From positions 1,812,501 to 1,876,500 of the forward strand of contig NC_088188.1 of assembly GCF_028769735.1 (NCBI RefSeq): a DNA stretch of 64,000 nucleotides, written 5' to 3'. The position numbers and the translations under genes are program-made. Shown here in pieces: positions 37,658 through 49,810 of this stretch (the stretch's first letter is position 1; each line of letters starts with the position of its first letter). The DNA comes from Zonotrichia leucophrys gambelii (Eukaryota; Chordata; Aves; Passeriformes; Passerellidae). The notes below the pieces were generated by a model that saw only the letters and a list, made by a program, of their open reading frames with translations, searched no databases and was not told where the DNA came from.

Positions 37658-40079
37658 AGCATCCAAACCCAAGGGCAGAACATGCTCCCACCTCTGAGCA
37701 TCACCCAGCTTTTCCCAGCCTCAGCCCCCTCCTAACCTGTGCCCCCCAAATCCCTGCCCAGGTTTGGGATGAGCACAGCTTGGGATGCACAAACTAAAGC
37801 CCTGAAAAACTTGTAAGCGATGGATCTCTCCAGTGACATTTGAACTCCAGTTTAATCAAATCAAGTAGGATCCTTTCAAATATCACTTATCCTGTAACTG
37901 CAATTTCCAAATCTCTCAAATCCTGGCTTTCCTTTTAATCTCACATGAAAATTGTATTACACTAATACTGTTTACATCTCATTTCCTCTTTTCCATATAA
38001 AAATATCTGTAACTACATTTCAATTCTGTCCCATCACTCTTCTGCCATGCCATAAATCCCATGGGGCTTCCATGGCTCAAGCTCTGAGCTGTTTGCTGCT
38101 TTTCCCCTGGACTGTCACCTTCCCCCAGAGACAGGTCCCAGCATTCCCAAGCCACCTGGATTTCCCATTTTTCCAGCTGGATGCTTGGAGAAATCCAGTC
38201 CTGCACCAGGTGATGAGCACAGCAATTTTACACCATTCCTTGGTTTTAATAGGAATGTGCTAAAAAAGGACCCCTCATTCTAACACCTGTAAATCCAGCC
38301 ATTTCCATGCAGTCACAGACCATGCCTTCCTTCTTCCCTGGCTGCAGAATGTTAGCCCTCAGCCTGTTTTCATTTTTTCAGTGCAATTTCAATAGGTTTT
38401 GTGGAGTGGTTTCTCTGCTTCCGTAAGGATGGCCCTAAATCCCTTTCTCCAGAACCGCAGAGGACGCAGCAGGTCAGATGGCCTCAGGAAGAGCAGTGAC
38501 ACAGAGGATGTGCAGTGAGGAGTCTGCTGAGGGCTGAGCACACAAACAAGGATGTGTCTCCATTTTCCTGAAAAGGATTAGGAATTGCTGGGTTTTGTGT
38601 ACCTGACTCTATTCTCAGCAGAAAAACCACATCACACAGATACACCCTGAGGCCACAGAGAGAGTGAGAGGCACCACCTGCACCTGCTGTCACTCTCTGC
38701 TTACCTGCATTCAACTGCTGTGGTGGAATAAAGGCTCAGGGCTGTGTCCCTCCTCCCAGGGCCCAGGGCAAGCCATCTCTGTCACAGCCACACCAGCATT
38801 ACCTGACTGCCTTTCACTCCAAAACCACCTGAGCAGGTTACAGCATTCCCAGAAAATCCACTGCAAAAGCAAACCCTCACAGAGAGGGCTTGAATGAAGT
38901 ATTTTTTAAAGGAGATATCTTTAATCACTGTACTTACCTTTTAATTTTCCAGATAAAGACTTTCAAGTACTTAAGAAATGAGGGCTGTTAAACTGCAAAG
39001 TCTGGTCAGGGAAAGGGTAAATCATGCCGGAAAGACACAAAGGAATCCAGAACTGCCAGTGGCACAGGTCAGCTCACTGAAGTGCTGGGTCCAAAGTGAC
39101 ACTGGCTGAGACTTAATCATAATTAGTGCAGTGAGGCCCTGAGCTAAATATGCTCCTGCACATTGGGATGAGGGGCCTGAGTGATGCCCCTGCTCCCAGC
39201 TAAAACACAACTGGAGTCCTTGGCACTCCTTGTCCTGCCCTTCCCTTTGTCCCTCTGTGCTGAGGCTCCCTGTGCTCGGTGTCAGAGCAGCACCAGGAGG
39301 AGATGGATGAGCTGTGCTATGGCACCAGGCAGAGCCCTGCACTTCCTTAACCTTCCAAACATTTTCAGATTGTAAAATGAAGTCATTCTTACTCCTGAAG
39401 AGCAGCCAGTGCAAACACATCAGCCCAAAATGGGGCCAGCTGAGCATCCTGCCTGCCCTTCACACCTGGATGTCTAAAACTAAAATAAGAGAAAAAAAGG
39501 CTCAGCATTTTTACTGACTTTAATACTTTAATACTTTAATATTTCACTGAAGGATAATAGCAATCTGTAAACAAAATTATTTGCAAAGATATTCAGTATT
39601 GCCTTCCCTTGCTCAGACTGTTGACAACAAAGGAAATGCAATTGTGACTGTCTGGGTTTCACAGCAAGAGAAGCTACACAAGCAGCACATGAAGCTCTAT
39701 TTTCCACTTCACTTTCTGTGTTCATTTCTAAGGAGATATCCCTACAGGGAAATATGGAGCTCAGAAAAACTGGGGGTTTAAGTCCAATGTTTGAACACTC
39801 ATTTCTCACGTGGATTCAAAATTTCATTGATGATTTTGGCCTTCTTACAGCTACTGCCCACATCTGATTCACTTGCCACATGAGGATTGCTTGTTTTCAT
39901 GGGAGAATTTCCTCCAGGCTTCCATAAAAATGCATGATGAGGTCCAAGTCTTCTCCTTCCTCCCAGCCCACCTTCATTAGGCAGGCTGCTGTTTCTTTAA
40001 GGAATATCTCAGCAGAAACACACAAAATCCTTGGAATCAGTCTGAAAGAGAGGCCAAGGACATTCCTTCCCAAGCATTA
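37658..40079. other. non-coding interval, no gene seen
   Basis: Unique-looking DNA with frames of up to 141 codons (minus 39022-39447), none recognised. One small tandem repeat at 39518-39541 is listed separately. Confidence 0.55.
39518..39541. repeat. (CTTTAATA)3 tandem repeat
   Basis: Three perfect copies of the 8-bp unit CTTTAATA stand in a row, followed by TTTC. This is a minor slippage repeat. Confidence 0.9.
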
Positions 40080-40345
40080 GATTTGGTTTCACATGAGATG
40101 ATTAGACTCATCCATGCTAATTACACTAGAAAGAACTAATTAGAAAAATCTACCATTCAGCTAATGAGGGCTGGGCCTTAACTATCTCAGTGCTTAATTT
40201 TTCAGGTTGTAAAATATTACTTTACCCTCCTACCCCCCTCTCCTTGCGTGCCATCACCATGTTAATTCTTGTAATAGAGTTGATCATTAAATACCTGCTA
40301 AAGAAATATTTGTTATTACCTGCAAGTGCCAGTTTTAAACCAGCT
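40080..40345. promoter_or_regulatory. candidate conserved non-coding element with homeodomain cores
   Basis: An AT-rich segment with two TAATTA cores only 19 bp apart (40118-40123 and 40137-40142), a nearby GATGATTAGAC word and CAGCTAATGAG. It is non-repetitive and free of meaningful reading frames. Closely spaced homeodomain cores suggest a binding cluster. The function is inferred from motif type only. Confidence 0.28.
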
Positions 40346-41520
40346 GCACTCTGCTGTAATTAAAGTGTGGAGAGGATGGGCTCAATCCTCTGCCAGCTGA
40401 GGGGAGCAGCCACAGGACCAAGCTGCAGCCTCCAGAACTGCCCACCCTGCCTAAGTTAGTCCAAGGGGTAGGAAAACTGCTCAGGAATTCTGTGCACTGC
40501 TCCAGTGCAGCCTTTTCAATAAATACACCTTTTCCTTCCCTTGGGCATCAGGAGAAGGGATTTCACATGTAATATTATCAACGTGGGAGGAGAGTTTATT
40601 AAAAAGCAATGATACCACCTGATAAAGACTGACATCTCTGCCAAGGTTAGAGCATTTAGCAGGAAGCTGATGGAATGAGCATAATGAAAAGCTAATAAAT
40701 CAGAGTCCTTCATTATACAATAAACTCATTAAGCTACTCGTTGAAAATGGCAAGCCAGACATAGCACAATATTGTTAGACTACTACTGTTAAAAGCTTTC
40801 CTAGAAAATATAAATTCAAAGCCAGGCTTTGAGTTTTGCTGTATTTACATACTTAGTGTCCATTTGGAAGTTTAATGAAAGATATTAGGAAATATCTATG
40901 TAGTGCAGCATCCATTCAGAACATAAACTGTGCTTCTCCAAAGAGGATTCTCAGCCAGTCTGGCAGGGGCCCAAACCCTGCACTCCCTAAGATGATGTGT
41001 GAAATTAGTGCAAATTGAAATGCCAGAACTTCTAATTTTTTTTGCAAAAACCTTTGAAAAACCAGACATGTTTCTATATCAGATTTTTATTTTATTCATC
41101 TCCCCATCCCCACTTTCCCCTGAAGCCACTGAAGTAAATCTATTTAAACGTATGACCAGCATGATTCTGATTTTTAATAGGCTTAAGAAGACCCATCTTG
41201 AAATCCTCACTGTGAACACCACGGAGTGTAATGAGAAATCCAAAACAGGGCAGGTCTCTCATGTATGTGAACTTCATGATAGTGCTACAGAGGAGCTGAA
41301 CAGCATTGCTGTCATTCCTTCTTCAGCCACACTCACATAGATCAGAAGTAAGAAATTAGTAGAATTAGGCTAATTTCTTTTAACATCTTCCAAAATAGGG
41401 CCAATGTTTTGTTTTTTGTTTTTTTTAATCAAGTTTTATAATCTCGGTTTCTAAATATATGGCTCAAAAGGCCAATTTCTAATATTTTTATCATCTACTA
41501 CTCTAGAAAATTCTAAACAA
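40346..41520. other. non-coding interval, no gene seen
   Basis: Unique-looking AT-rich DNA. A plus frame of 113 codons (40999-41340) has no domain I recognise, so I leave it uncalled. Confidence 0.55.
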
Positions 41521-41559
41521 ATTATTATATATCTCTATATATATCTATATCTATCTATC

Positions 41560-41588
<29 letters not shown>
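41521..41588. repeat. (AT)n / (TATC)n compound microsatellite
   Basis: A TATATCTC and ATCTATCT stretch leads into an uninterrupted AT alternation of about 26 bases. It is a compound dinucleotide/tetranucleotide repeat and likely to vary in length between individuals. Confidence 0.95.
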
Positions 41589-41590
<2 letters not shown>

Positions 41591-43059
41591 GCACAGTCAG
41601 AGTAAATACAGCAAATGTTCCAATTGATTAAATGGCTTTGATGGAACATATATTCTTCTAATTCTAAATTCTAAACCAGAAAATAGGGGTTGTGGATTGA
41701 AGCAGAGAGCAAAGCCATACAGTGGGATTAGAAGGAAGGCAGATTCAGCTGGCAGGGTTCAATTCAGAGCCTTCACTGCTGGCATTACACAGGAGTAAAG
41801 ACAATGACCCAGAGCCAGGGAATGCCTGGGCATGACCTGATTTTACATCTGAGCAGTGGCCAGCAGGATGTACCCCCTTGAAATGGATGAAATCAGCATG
41901 ATGTAAGAAATCCCAGACGCAGTCACGGGTGAGGGTGTCCAAGGTCAGGCCCAGGGAAGGAGGGTGTTGGTAGAAGGGCATTTTAGTAAGGAAAATTAGT
42001 CAGAGCTAGGGATTTTAAATGGCTTTTCTGGCTGCCTTTGGAACAAAACCAATTTATTTGTAACTAGACCACAGCAGAGAACCACCCTGGCTGCAGCTTT
42101 GCACACACACCAATTCCCTTCCACCCTGGGTGTGCCAGGAGCAGCCCATCAGGAGCACCCACTGCCCACTGGAACCTCTGCCAGTGCTCACCACGGCCTC
42201 CTCTGCCAGCCAGGAGTGCCAGGGGTCCCAAAGCCTGCAGGGACTGCTGTCCTTAACTCCCACATCCACATCCTGTCCTTAACACCCACATCCACATCCA
42301 GGCCACCAGGCTCATTCCCCACCAACATTCATGGCAGGACACCTCACCTCTGTAAATGGCCAGAAGCTGACACCAGAGCCTGCAATAAAAGGTTCCAGAG
42401 GTGTCTGGGGACTGTCTCAGGTGTCCATGGACAGGGCTGGGGATGGGGAGGTCTGGCAGGGGGATGGGGATGTGGTGGCCCCTGGCAGATGCAGAGCTCC
42501 CACCCCAGCTCTGCCAGCATGGGCAGTGAATGCAGCGTGTCTGCTGCTGGCAGATCAGAAGGAATTTTTTCTGCTTTGTACTATTTATCTGGGGAAGACC
42601 AGGTGGCTGGGACTGAATCCCCTTTTCAAGTTAGCTCCAGAGCCAGATCACAGAGGAGATGTGCAGTACAAGAGAAGCTCCCTTTGTGCAGAAGTTCTCA
42701 GCTCCCCACCCACCTGCACACAGCCTGGGCCTCTGAGCTCAGGCTGGCACCAGCTGAGGACACCTCAGTGCCACTGATTGCCAGGGCACAGGAACCACTG
42801 CACAAAACCCTGCCCACCCCAGGCCACTGCAAACCAAAAAGCAGGACAAGCATTTGACAGAGCTACCTGGGGACTGCCACTGCAAGAATAACAACCCTGC
42901 CTCCCCCAAAAAGAGATTAGGAAAGGGAAGGAGCTGGGAAACCAGCTGCCAACATAATCTTCAATTCACCTACATCTTTAAAGTAAAGATGTGGGGCATT
43001 ATGACCTTACTAACTCACAGGATTTAATACTCAGTTTTAAGACTTCTAATAATAATAAT
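41589..43059. other. non-coding interval, no gene seen
   Basis: The part 42060-42860 is richer in G+C and holds a plus frame of 252 codons (42099-42857) and an overlapping one of 148 codons (42331-42777). The translation is rich in Pro, Ser, His and Thr with no family likeness, and two frames are open at once. That points to composition, not selection. A near-duplicate CACATCCACATCC pair lies at about 42259-42300. No gene is called. Confidence 0.5.
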
Positions 43060-43480
43060 AAAAAGCTTACATATTCCAGCAAACAGCTTCAAATAGGCAA
43101 CCTTTATTATCTGTTATGTCAGCTGTGCCTAAAAAATCAAGCGAAACAGTGTGTACCCTTTAATAGTTAATCCTCTAACATGTAATTAGGCATTCACATG
43201 ACAATCAGAACAGGACTATATTTCATGTTTGCCTTCCCTTTCAAAGTCTCTACTAGAGGGGCACTTACTCTGTCAAATCTGCTATAGTAATCAAAACATT
43301 GAAATTACTTCTTTCCACACTAAATATACTGGAACTGGTTGTTTGATTAAATGTAGAGCAGAGAGTGCAATTTGCTAAATTACAAGTATTCTGAACATGT
43401 AAATATAGTTTAATTACTGCAATTAAAGAAGATTACTGGAGATTGGCAGATGGGAATGTAATGCTGTTTTAATTAGAGTT
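43060..43480. promoter_or_regulatory. candidate conserved non-coding element (AT-rich, three TAATTA cores)
   Basis: An AT-rich block with three homeodomain cores TAATTA (43183-43188, 43411-43416 and 43470-43475), an E-box CAGCTG (43120-43125) and many short palindromic AT words. It is not repetitive and lacks any coding signature. Of the AT-rich segments in this window, this one looks most like a developmental enhancer to me, but that is an impression from motif density and has not been tested by alignment. Confidence 0.3.
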
Positions 43481-44275
43481 TTTAATGCACTGTAACATAA
43501 GCATAATATTAACCCTTTATCCTGGAAAGGGCTGGCTAGTCTCTGAAAAATATCCTTTGAAAAATGTACTAGAGCTAGTGTTTCATAACAAGCCTTCAAG
43601 TCAATTCAGTGCAAAGTGCCAGGATGATTTGGGAAGGTTTCAGCTGTTATTTGCAGCACAGGCACTGCAGAACAGGCACGTTCTGGAGCACAGGAGCAGC
43701 CACACGAGGTGGGCACGCTGTTTGTGCCCCAGATGGAAGAACGTGTGAGAATACAGCGTTGGAGTAGATGGATTGTGTTTCATAAAGAGTGCAATCATAG
43801 CTACATCACCAGAGATTTAAGATTCTTTCATGAAAGTTAAAGTACCTCACACTCCCAAAGATTTACAAAACATGAAAAGAGAAAAATGTTTCAAAATGCA
43901 TTAGTTCAATTTTGAAAAACTGCCGCACAGAGACACAGAACAATATTGCCTGGGGCCTGGGTTATTACTACTCAGCCTCCAGAACAGTATTTGCCTCATA
44001 AAGTAATATTCCAGAATGTACTAAGCAATTTTTGTCATCTTGAAAGCTATCACTTGCAACATTTTATCCATTTAAGTCAATAGTCCATTAGAAATTCTAA
44101 TTGAAAGTTCAATACTCTGCTTGGAATCTTACAATAGAGGTTGTCTTTGGAAAGCCATTTAAAGTCTTAATCTCTTTATCATTTGGTATTTTGAAGCCTA
44201 ACTTTGTTCTTGTTAGGCAGATCAATGGCATTAATTTACAAAATGGGGGAAAATGTCACCCTTCATCCTTTAAAT
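43481..44275. other. non-coding interval, no gene seen
   Basis: Unique-looking AT-rich DNA. Two plus frames of 87 and 93 codons cross it (43485-43748; 44101-44382) without recognisable content. The segment 44030-44200 is particularly AT-rich and leads into the CpG cluster. Confidence 0.5.
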
Positions 44276-44346
44276 CTCAGCGCGGCGAAGAGCAGCGTAA
44301 GCGAATCCGACCGTTGCTCTCCCATATTAGCAGAAAACGGTGCCAT
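44276..44346. promoter_or_regulatory. short CpG cluster within AT-rich DNA
   Basis: About eight or nine CpG occur within roughly 65 bp (CAGCGCGGCGAAGAGCAGCG, then AAGCGAATCCGACCG and AAACGG), while hundreds of bases on either side have almost none. CpG retention on this scale suggests protection from methylation or sequence constraint, for example the core of a regulatory element. It may also be a chance patch. Confidence 0.3.
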
Positions 44347-45637
44347 GGGAGGTTTGACCTACAAATTTTAATTACTGCATGAAAAATTCAGTTCCTGGAG
44401 ATGAATAGAGACTTGAGGAAAAGCAGAAGTCCACCTTCTGAGTGACTGCAGAGCTTAACTCTTCAAAGGCTGCGGTGGTGAATGGAGCAGCATGCACACC
44501 TTCAATAGGCAATGGCTGCAAGGTGCAGGATCAAACTGCACAAGCAGTGGAAGAAAGGAAAAGGATTTCACCTACAAAGGAGCTTTATGGGTGTCCAAAA
44601 CAGACGGACACTGACACCGTCCTCTAGGGCACAAATGTGGTGAGAATTTGTTTTGAAATGTCCCTGACTTTGAGAGAACTTTCCAGCTGGCGAGTTCACT
44701 GGTGGGGAACTCTGGGCTCTGCAGAAATCCATGAAAGCTTTTCCATGGAATCAGCAAAGGAGGATTTCACCTGTGCTCTTTGCCTCCAGCACCAGGCAAA
44801 CAGCCTGTAACAATGCCAGATGTTTTGAACCAGAGTTCCACTCCAAATCAGCACAGGGAGGAGTCAAATCCTAAAACTGATCCACTACCAAAGACTAGCT
44901 TAGCTTAATGTTAGCAAGACTAGGGACTTGCATGGCAGTCCCAGAAAAACCCCTCAGGTTACACACATTGAGACACTCCACAATTTACTCCTTGTGATGC
45001 AATACAGCAAAACAACCCTGCTGCTCTGCAGGTGACACAGGTTTGAGATCACAAATGGAATTTTTTCATTCCAGACACTGTGACTATTTGGGCTGGGGTG
45101 ACGTGGGATGGATAGAAAACTCTCCTGTTATCTACAGCAGAAATTAAGGATTTGGATCTCTCTTTCAATAATGGTTATGTTAATGGAAGAAGGAGACAGA
45201 GAGACAAAAATTAAGGTGAGCAGAAGAACCCCAGAGCTGGGGCTGACTCAGGGTGTCAAAAAGCACATTTAAATTATTTGTGTGTGTATATAAGAGACAG
45301 AGGGATAGGCAGAAATAGCTCATTTCAGTTCTTTACCTGCTTTTTACACCCTCCAGACACACCCTGCTTCAGCACAACCTGATGTCAACACCATGAACTT
45401 CTTTGTGGTGAAGTGTCTCTGCCCCCACCTTAAAAACTAGAGGGCAGCTGGAATCAAGAAGGTTGTGGTGATATTTAGAGTCTCTCCTGTGTCACTGCTG
45501 TGACAGCTCAGGGCAGGAATCTCAGTTATTGGTTCAAAGGATCTTTACAGGCTGTGGCTGTGACCTCACTGTGTTGGGTTCTCTGCAAACAGAGCAGGAG
45601 CTGTGCCCTGCTGCCACAGCACAGGGTGATCAGGGGT
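44347..45637. other. non-coding interval, no gene seen
   Basis: Unique-looking DNA with no frame above 61 codons wholly inside it; the 83- and 96-codon frames at its end cross the purine tract. No repeats or motifs that I can support. Confidence 0.55.
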
Positions 45638-45707
45638 GAAGGGAAAGGAAAAGGGGAAAGGGAAAAGGAAAGGCAAAGGGGAAGGGAGAGAGGAAGGGTA
45701 AAAGGAA
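45638..45707. repeat. purine-only GGGAAA-type low-complexity tract
   Basis: About 70 bp that are almost pure G and A on the plus strand, built from GGGAAA, GGAAAA and GGGAGA words and broken by a single C and a single T. Polypurine tracts of this kind can adopt triplex structure in vitro, which is general knowledge and not shown here. It makes the crossing frames rich in Glu/Lys/Gly on the plus strand or Ser/Pro/Leu on the minus. Confidence 0.85.
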
Positions 45708-47690
45708 TTCTTCCCATGAGAAGACTCAACAGCAAAGCAATGGCCAGGTAAGCAGAGGACATGAGCTCCTCCTGTAAGTTCTGATATATCATCTCAGGAG
45801 GTATTTCCTGTATCACATGAGAACTCAGACTCCTGTGGCACCTGCACTGTCTCAGACAATATCATCATTCCCACCTGACAGAGAACCTTCTTCCCCTGCC
45901 GTTCAAAAAATGATACTGACATAACTACCAGATTTAGTCACCTGGATCACCATTGTGGTGATGCAACCTGGAAACCAACTGGGAATGGTTTCTTTACAGG
46001 TTTTTTACCTGGTTTAGCCTTACCTGAAACTAGATTCTTGATTAGACCCCATTTTAATACCATATAATAATAACAAAATAATAAGAGGTATTCAACTTCC
46101 AATTTCTCTTTTTCTCCTGAGCTCTGAGACTACATGAAGGGACATGAAACATCACTTAAAGCCTTCACAGTGTATCTTAATAGCAACATTAATTAACAAC
46201 CAACCATTAGCTTTATGGTTTTTGGTAGAAAACAGCACTGGTCTCTACTTCACCTCCAGATACTGACTGAAATTTAAATAAATGTGTTATGGTAGTTAAC
46301 TATTTGGTGCATTTGGATAATTAATATTTATTTCCATTTCAAAGGGAAGGATTTCTAATGTAAAAAATATTTTCCTCTTTTGAGTGTCTCTTAGGTAACA
46401 GATTTCTTGTTTTAGGCATTCTTTTAACTATTTCTAGTGAGGAAGGAAAATATTTCTAGATTGTGCAGGCTTCACACAATAAATTTCAAACAAAAAACAT
46501 TTCCGTGGTTTGAGATGGCTCTTTAGAAATCACCAAGATGATGTTTGGAGGTTTTTTTGCAATGAAAGAGATGATAAGAAAAGCTTGGTGTGCCTTGAGA
46601 CTCTGCCCCCAAACTGAAAGCCATAAATACTCCTGGCTTTGAGAATTAAATCCCAGCAGTGGCTGAGAACCTCAACTTCAGGGTGATACCCAGGACTCAG
46701 AGTTTCCAGTGCTGCCAAGGAGTAAAAATGAGTGTCTCAAGCTGAGCATCCATGGAGAGGCAGAGCCAAAGCCCCAGGTCCTGCCCAGCAAGGCTGGTGC
46801 TCTTTATCCACTCTTGGTTCTTGACCAGTAACTGCTCCACTCCCTGAAATTGGAGACATTTCCCAGCATAGACAAGGCCTTGGAATTAAACCAAAATTTG
46901 TCTGTGTGGGAAGGGTTAAAACAACCTGAGCAGTGAAACCCCTGCAGTTATCTCATAAGCCAGCGCTTTTAGACAAATTGAGCAAAATAGTCCTTTCAGC
47001 TCAGCAGGCACATGACTCGCTGCACAAAGGAGTCCTTCTAGAAATCCCATGAATACCCCCATTATCCCAAGGATTGAGCACAGAGCCACACATTTCACGC
47101 CCACTGCCACCTGTGATTAGCTTTTTTACAGTTATTATGGAGTACTTTGATGGTGATGATTGTTTAAAGGCCTCAACAAGCCTGCTAATGTGACTTGAGG
47201 ACTTGACTCCTTTTCATTCCCTGGTTGCTCCAGCTATCACTCTAATTTACTTTAGGCAGAGGGGACAATAAAAAAAAATCTACTCGGAGAAATCACTTAG
47301 CATAAAATTGATTCAGTCTCTTAAAGAAACCCATGCCAGGATCCCATGTTAAAGTAAATTAGATATATGATCAAACAAAGCTAACAGTCATTTGAGCCCT
47401 GGACTCTCGTGTAGCACCTTAAATTTTAACAGAAGCAGCCAAAGAAAAACAAAGGAAGATGCAGAGAGCAGCTCCAGAAATTGGTTTGCCTGGAACTTTG
47501 CTCTGCTCTGCTCAGTATTTAATGGTGCAAATGTGAAGCAAGATGTTGGCTGCAGGGAAAATGATTTTTACTGTTTGCAAGACATGCCTCCAGAATGGAT
47601 CATATTGTACCACTTAGGGCAAAATAAAGGGACACCAGGGGAGCAGTAAAGAGACTGGAGTGTGTGTGAGGAAACGAGGGGAACAGAGAA
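45708..47690. other. non-coding interval, no gene seen
   Basis: Unique-looking DNA, AT-rich from about 46000 to 46520. The longest frame wholly inside (85 codons plus, 47392-47649) has no recognised domain. Confidence 0.55.
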
Positions 47691-48087
47691 GGGGATGGAT
47701 GGGGATGGAGGAGGATGGATGGGAATGGATGAGGATGGGTGAGGATGGGTGAGGATGAGTGGGGATGGATGAGGATGGAGGAGGATGGAGGAGGATGGAT
47801 GGCGATGGATGAGGATGGATGAGGATGGAGGAGGATGGGTGAGGATGGGTGAGGATGGGTGGGGATGGATGAGGATGGTGGGGATGGATGGGGATGGGTG
47901 AGGATGGGTGAGGATGATGAGGATGGGTGAGGATGGAGGAGGATGGGTGAGGATGGGTGGGGATAGGTGAGGATGACGAGGATGGGTGAGGATGGAGGAG
48001 GATCAAGGAGGATGGGTGAGGATGGGTGGGGATGGATGAGGATGGGTGAGGATGGGTGAGGATGGGTGAGGATGGGTGAGGATGATG
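47691..48087. repeat. GGATGGRTGA minisatellite, ~10-bp unit
   Basis: About 400 bp of GGATGGGTGA, GGATGGATGA and GGATGGAGGA units with few interruptions. Because the unit is a multiple of five, and of ten, all reading phases are visited; the minus frame at 47614-48006 encodes a His-Pro-Ser-rich repeat with no biological likeness. The near-identity of many units points to recent turnover and likely length polymorphism. The plus strand is G-rich with GG doublets, and the complement is C/T/A. Confidence 0.95.
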
Positions 48088-49804
48088 TCTATGCTCTCAC
48101 AGAGAGCTCATGTTGATCATAGTCTGGCAGCTCAGACAGGCAAGGAGGGGTACATGCACAAGAAATAACTAACAGCAGTGTGTAACTTCTCCCAGTTTTC
48201 CCCTCCTGTTTACTGCATATGCTCAGTGAAGTGTTCAGCTGTAGCTGTCAGTACCTACTACTCCAAGCTGCTCTCCAGTTTCACACTTACACATCCCTGC
48301 TGAGACCCATGGAGTATTTCTTTTTGTTTTCAAGGCAATTCCAGAGGTAAAGGCCCAGGACATACTCAAGGAGCCCACACAGTCATCCATCACAACTGTT
48401 TCTCTGAAACTAAAAGCAGATTTATCATTCTGTCCTTGCCATCCTGTGCTGCCACCACAACCCATGGTGGATGCCCCTGCTGCCCACATTGCAGCCCTGT
48501 CCTGGGAAGAGGTGAACACAATCCAGAGACAGGACTGCTTACAGTGCCCAAGCTGAGTGACCTCAGCCTTCACAGGGGAGCAAACACCATTCCCTTCATT
48601 TAAAACCAATCATCAACATCCCCTTTTAAGCTTGTCACCAATACCAGCACAAAGCAATGTAATTTATCAAATCCCCAGGATTTGGTAATAGGAATGTGCT
48701 GCTGCCCCTGTGTAAACAGGCTGGCTTCAGGAACATGAAGGAGCTGCTTTACTTTGGGAGTCACTGCTGTTCTGCCCCAGCAGAAACCCCAGCTCCCCTA
48801 CATCACAGCTGCTGGAATTACATCTGCAACAAATCTTCACAGTTTTTTTAGAGAAACAGAGAGCAACAGAAGAATAGAAGTAGTTTTGGCTTTCAGAGTT
48901 GGGGGAAAAAGATGAAAAGATTACACAGCTTTGCTGGGGCCTAAACAAGAAGACTCAAGGTGTGCCCATCCTGTGAGCACATGGCTAGTGAGTCCATCAT
49001 TATTGACCTTTTGGGTTCTTTGCATTCACTCACACCCATTTGTAACACCCCAGGTAAACCAATTTGCAGTAAATTTGTTAAAACTGGTTTAGTGCCTTCC
49101 TTTGTTCTGCTGCTTCCACCCTCCTTGGGTCTGTAGCTTGATGATTTGGGTCTGTAAGTTAATGAAACCACTGCCTTCCTGAGGCCTGGTGATTTAATCT
49201 CCAAGGCTCACCTCCATGGAAGGAGTGTGTCACTGTAACAAATCTGATGGCACAGTGACCTACCTTAGGAGAGAAAAAAAATTCAAAATCAAACCACAAG
49301 AATAAACTGATAAAACTTCAGTTTTTTGAAAAAACAACAACACTATGAACTTATGGAGCTCCAGTGCAGCCCCATAAATGTCTGTGTGCTGTGATCAATA
49401 CAGAAGGTACAGCTGGGCTGGGAAGGGCAAGAACAGGAACATTTGAACATCTTTGAATCCACTGGTGCCAAACATTTTGTGACATCAAGAGACAATCCAG
49501 AAACTCACTCATTCAGTTCTTCTCTCTGCTCCTTCTCCTGGTAGAAATGGCACAGGTGGCTGGCTGTGCTTCTGTTTAGTTTTATTCAAAGACACTTTCC
49601 AAAAAGTGCTATGGATTTGTGTGAAGCTGATGGAGTTGTGAGATCCAGATGAAGCTCTAAGAAGTTACCAGGGTGCAGTCCCTCTCTTCTGCTATGGCTC
49701 CTAAATTTGACATGTCTAAAAAGATGCCAGTGTATCACTGTCACCTAAATTATGGCACCAGTAAGATACTTTACATAGAGGCCTGTTTCCTGACAATTTT
49801 AATA
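48088..49804. other. non-coding interval, no gene seen
   Basis: Unique-looking DNA. The longest frame is 124 codons minus (48235-48609), without any recognised motif or splice context. Confidence 0.55.
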
Positions 49805-49810
49805 CCCAAT

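Noticed and set aside
42099..42857. 252-codon plus reading frame
   Set aside because: A second frame of 148 codons is open over the same bases, the translation is low in informative residues and has no family likeness, and the region is simply G+C-richer than its flanks.
47614..48006. 130-codon minus frame of His-Pro-Ser repeats
   Set aside because: It is the direct translation of the GGATGGRTGA minisatellite.
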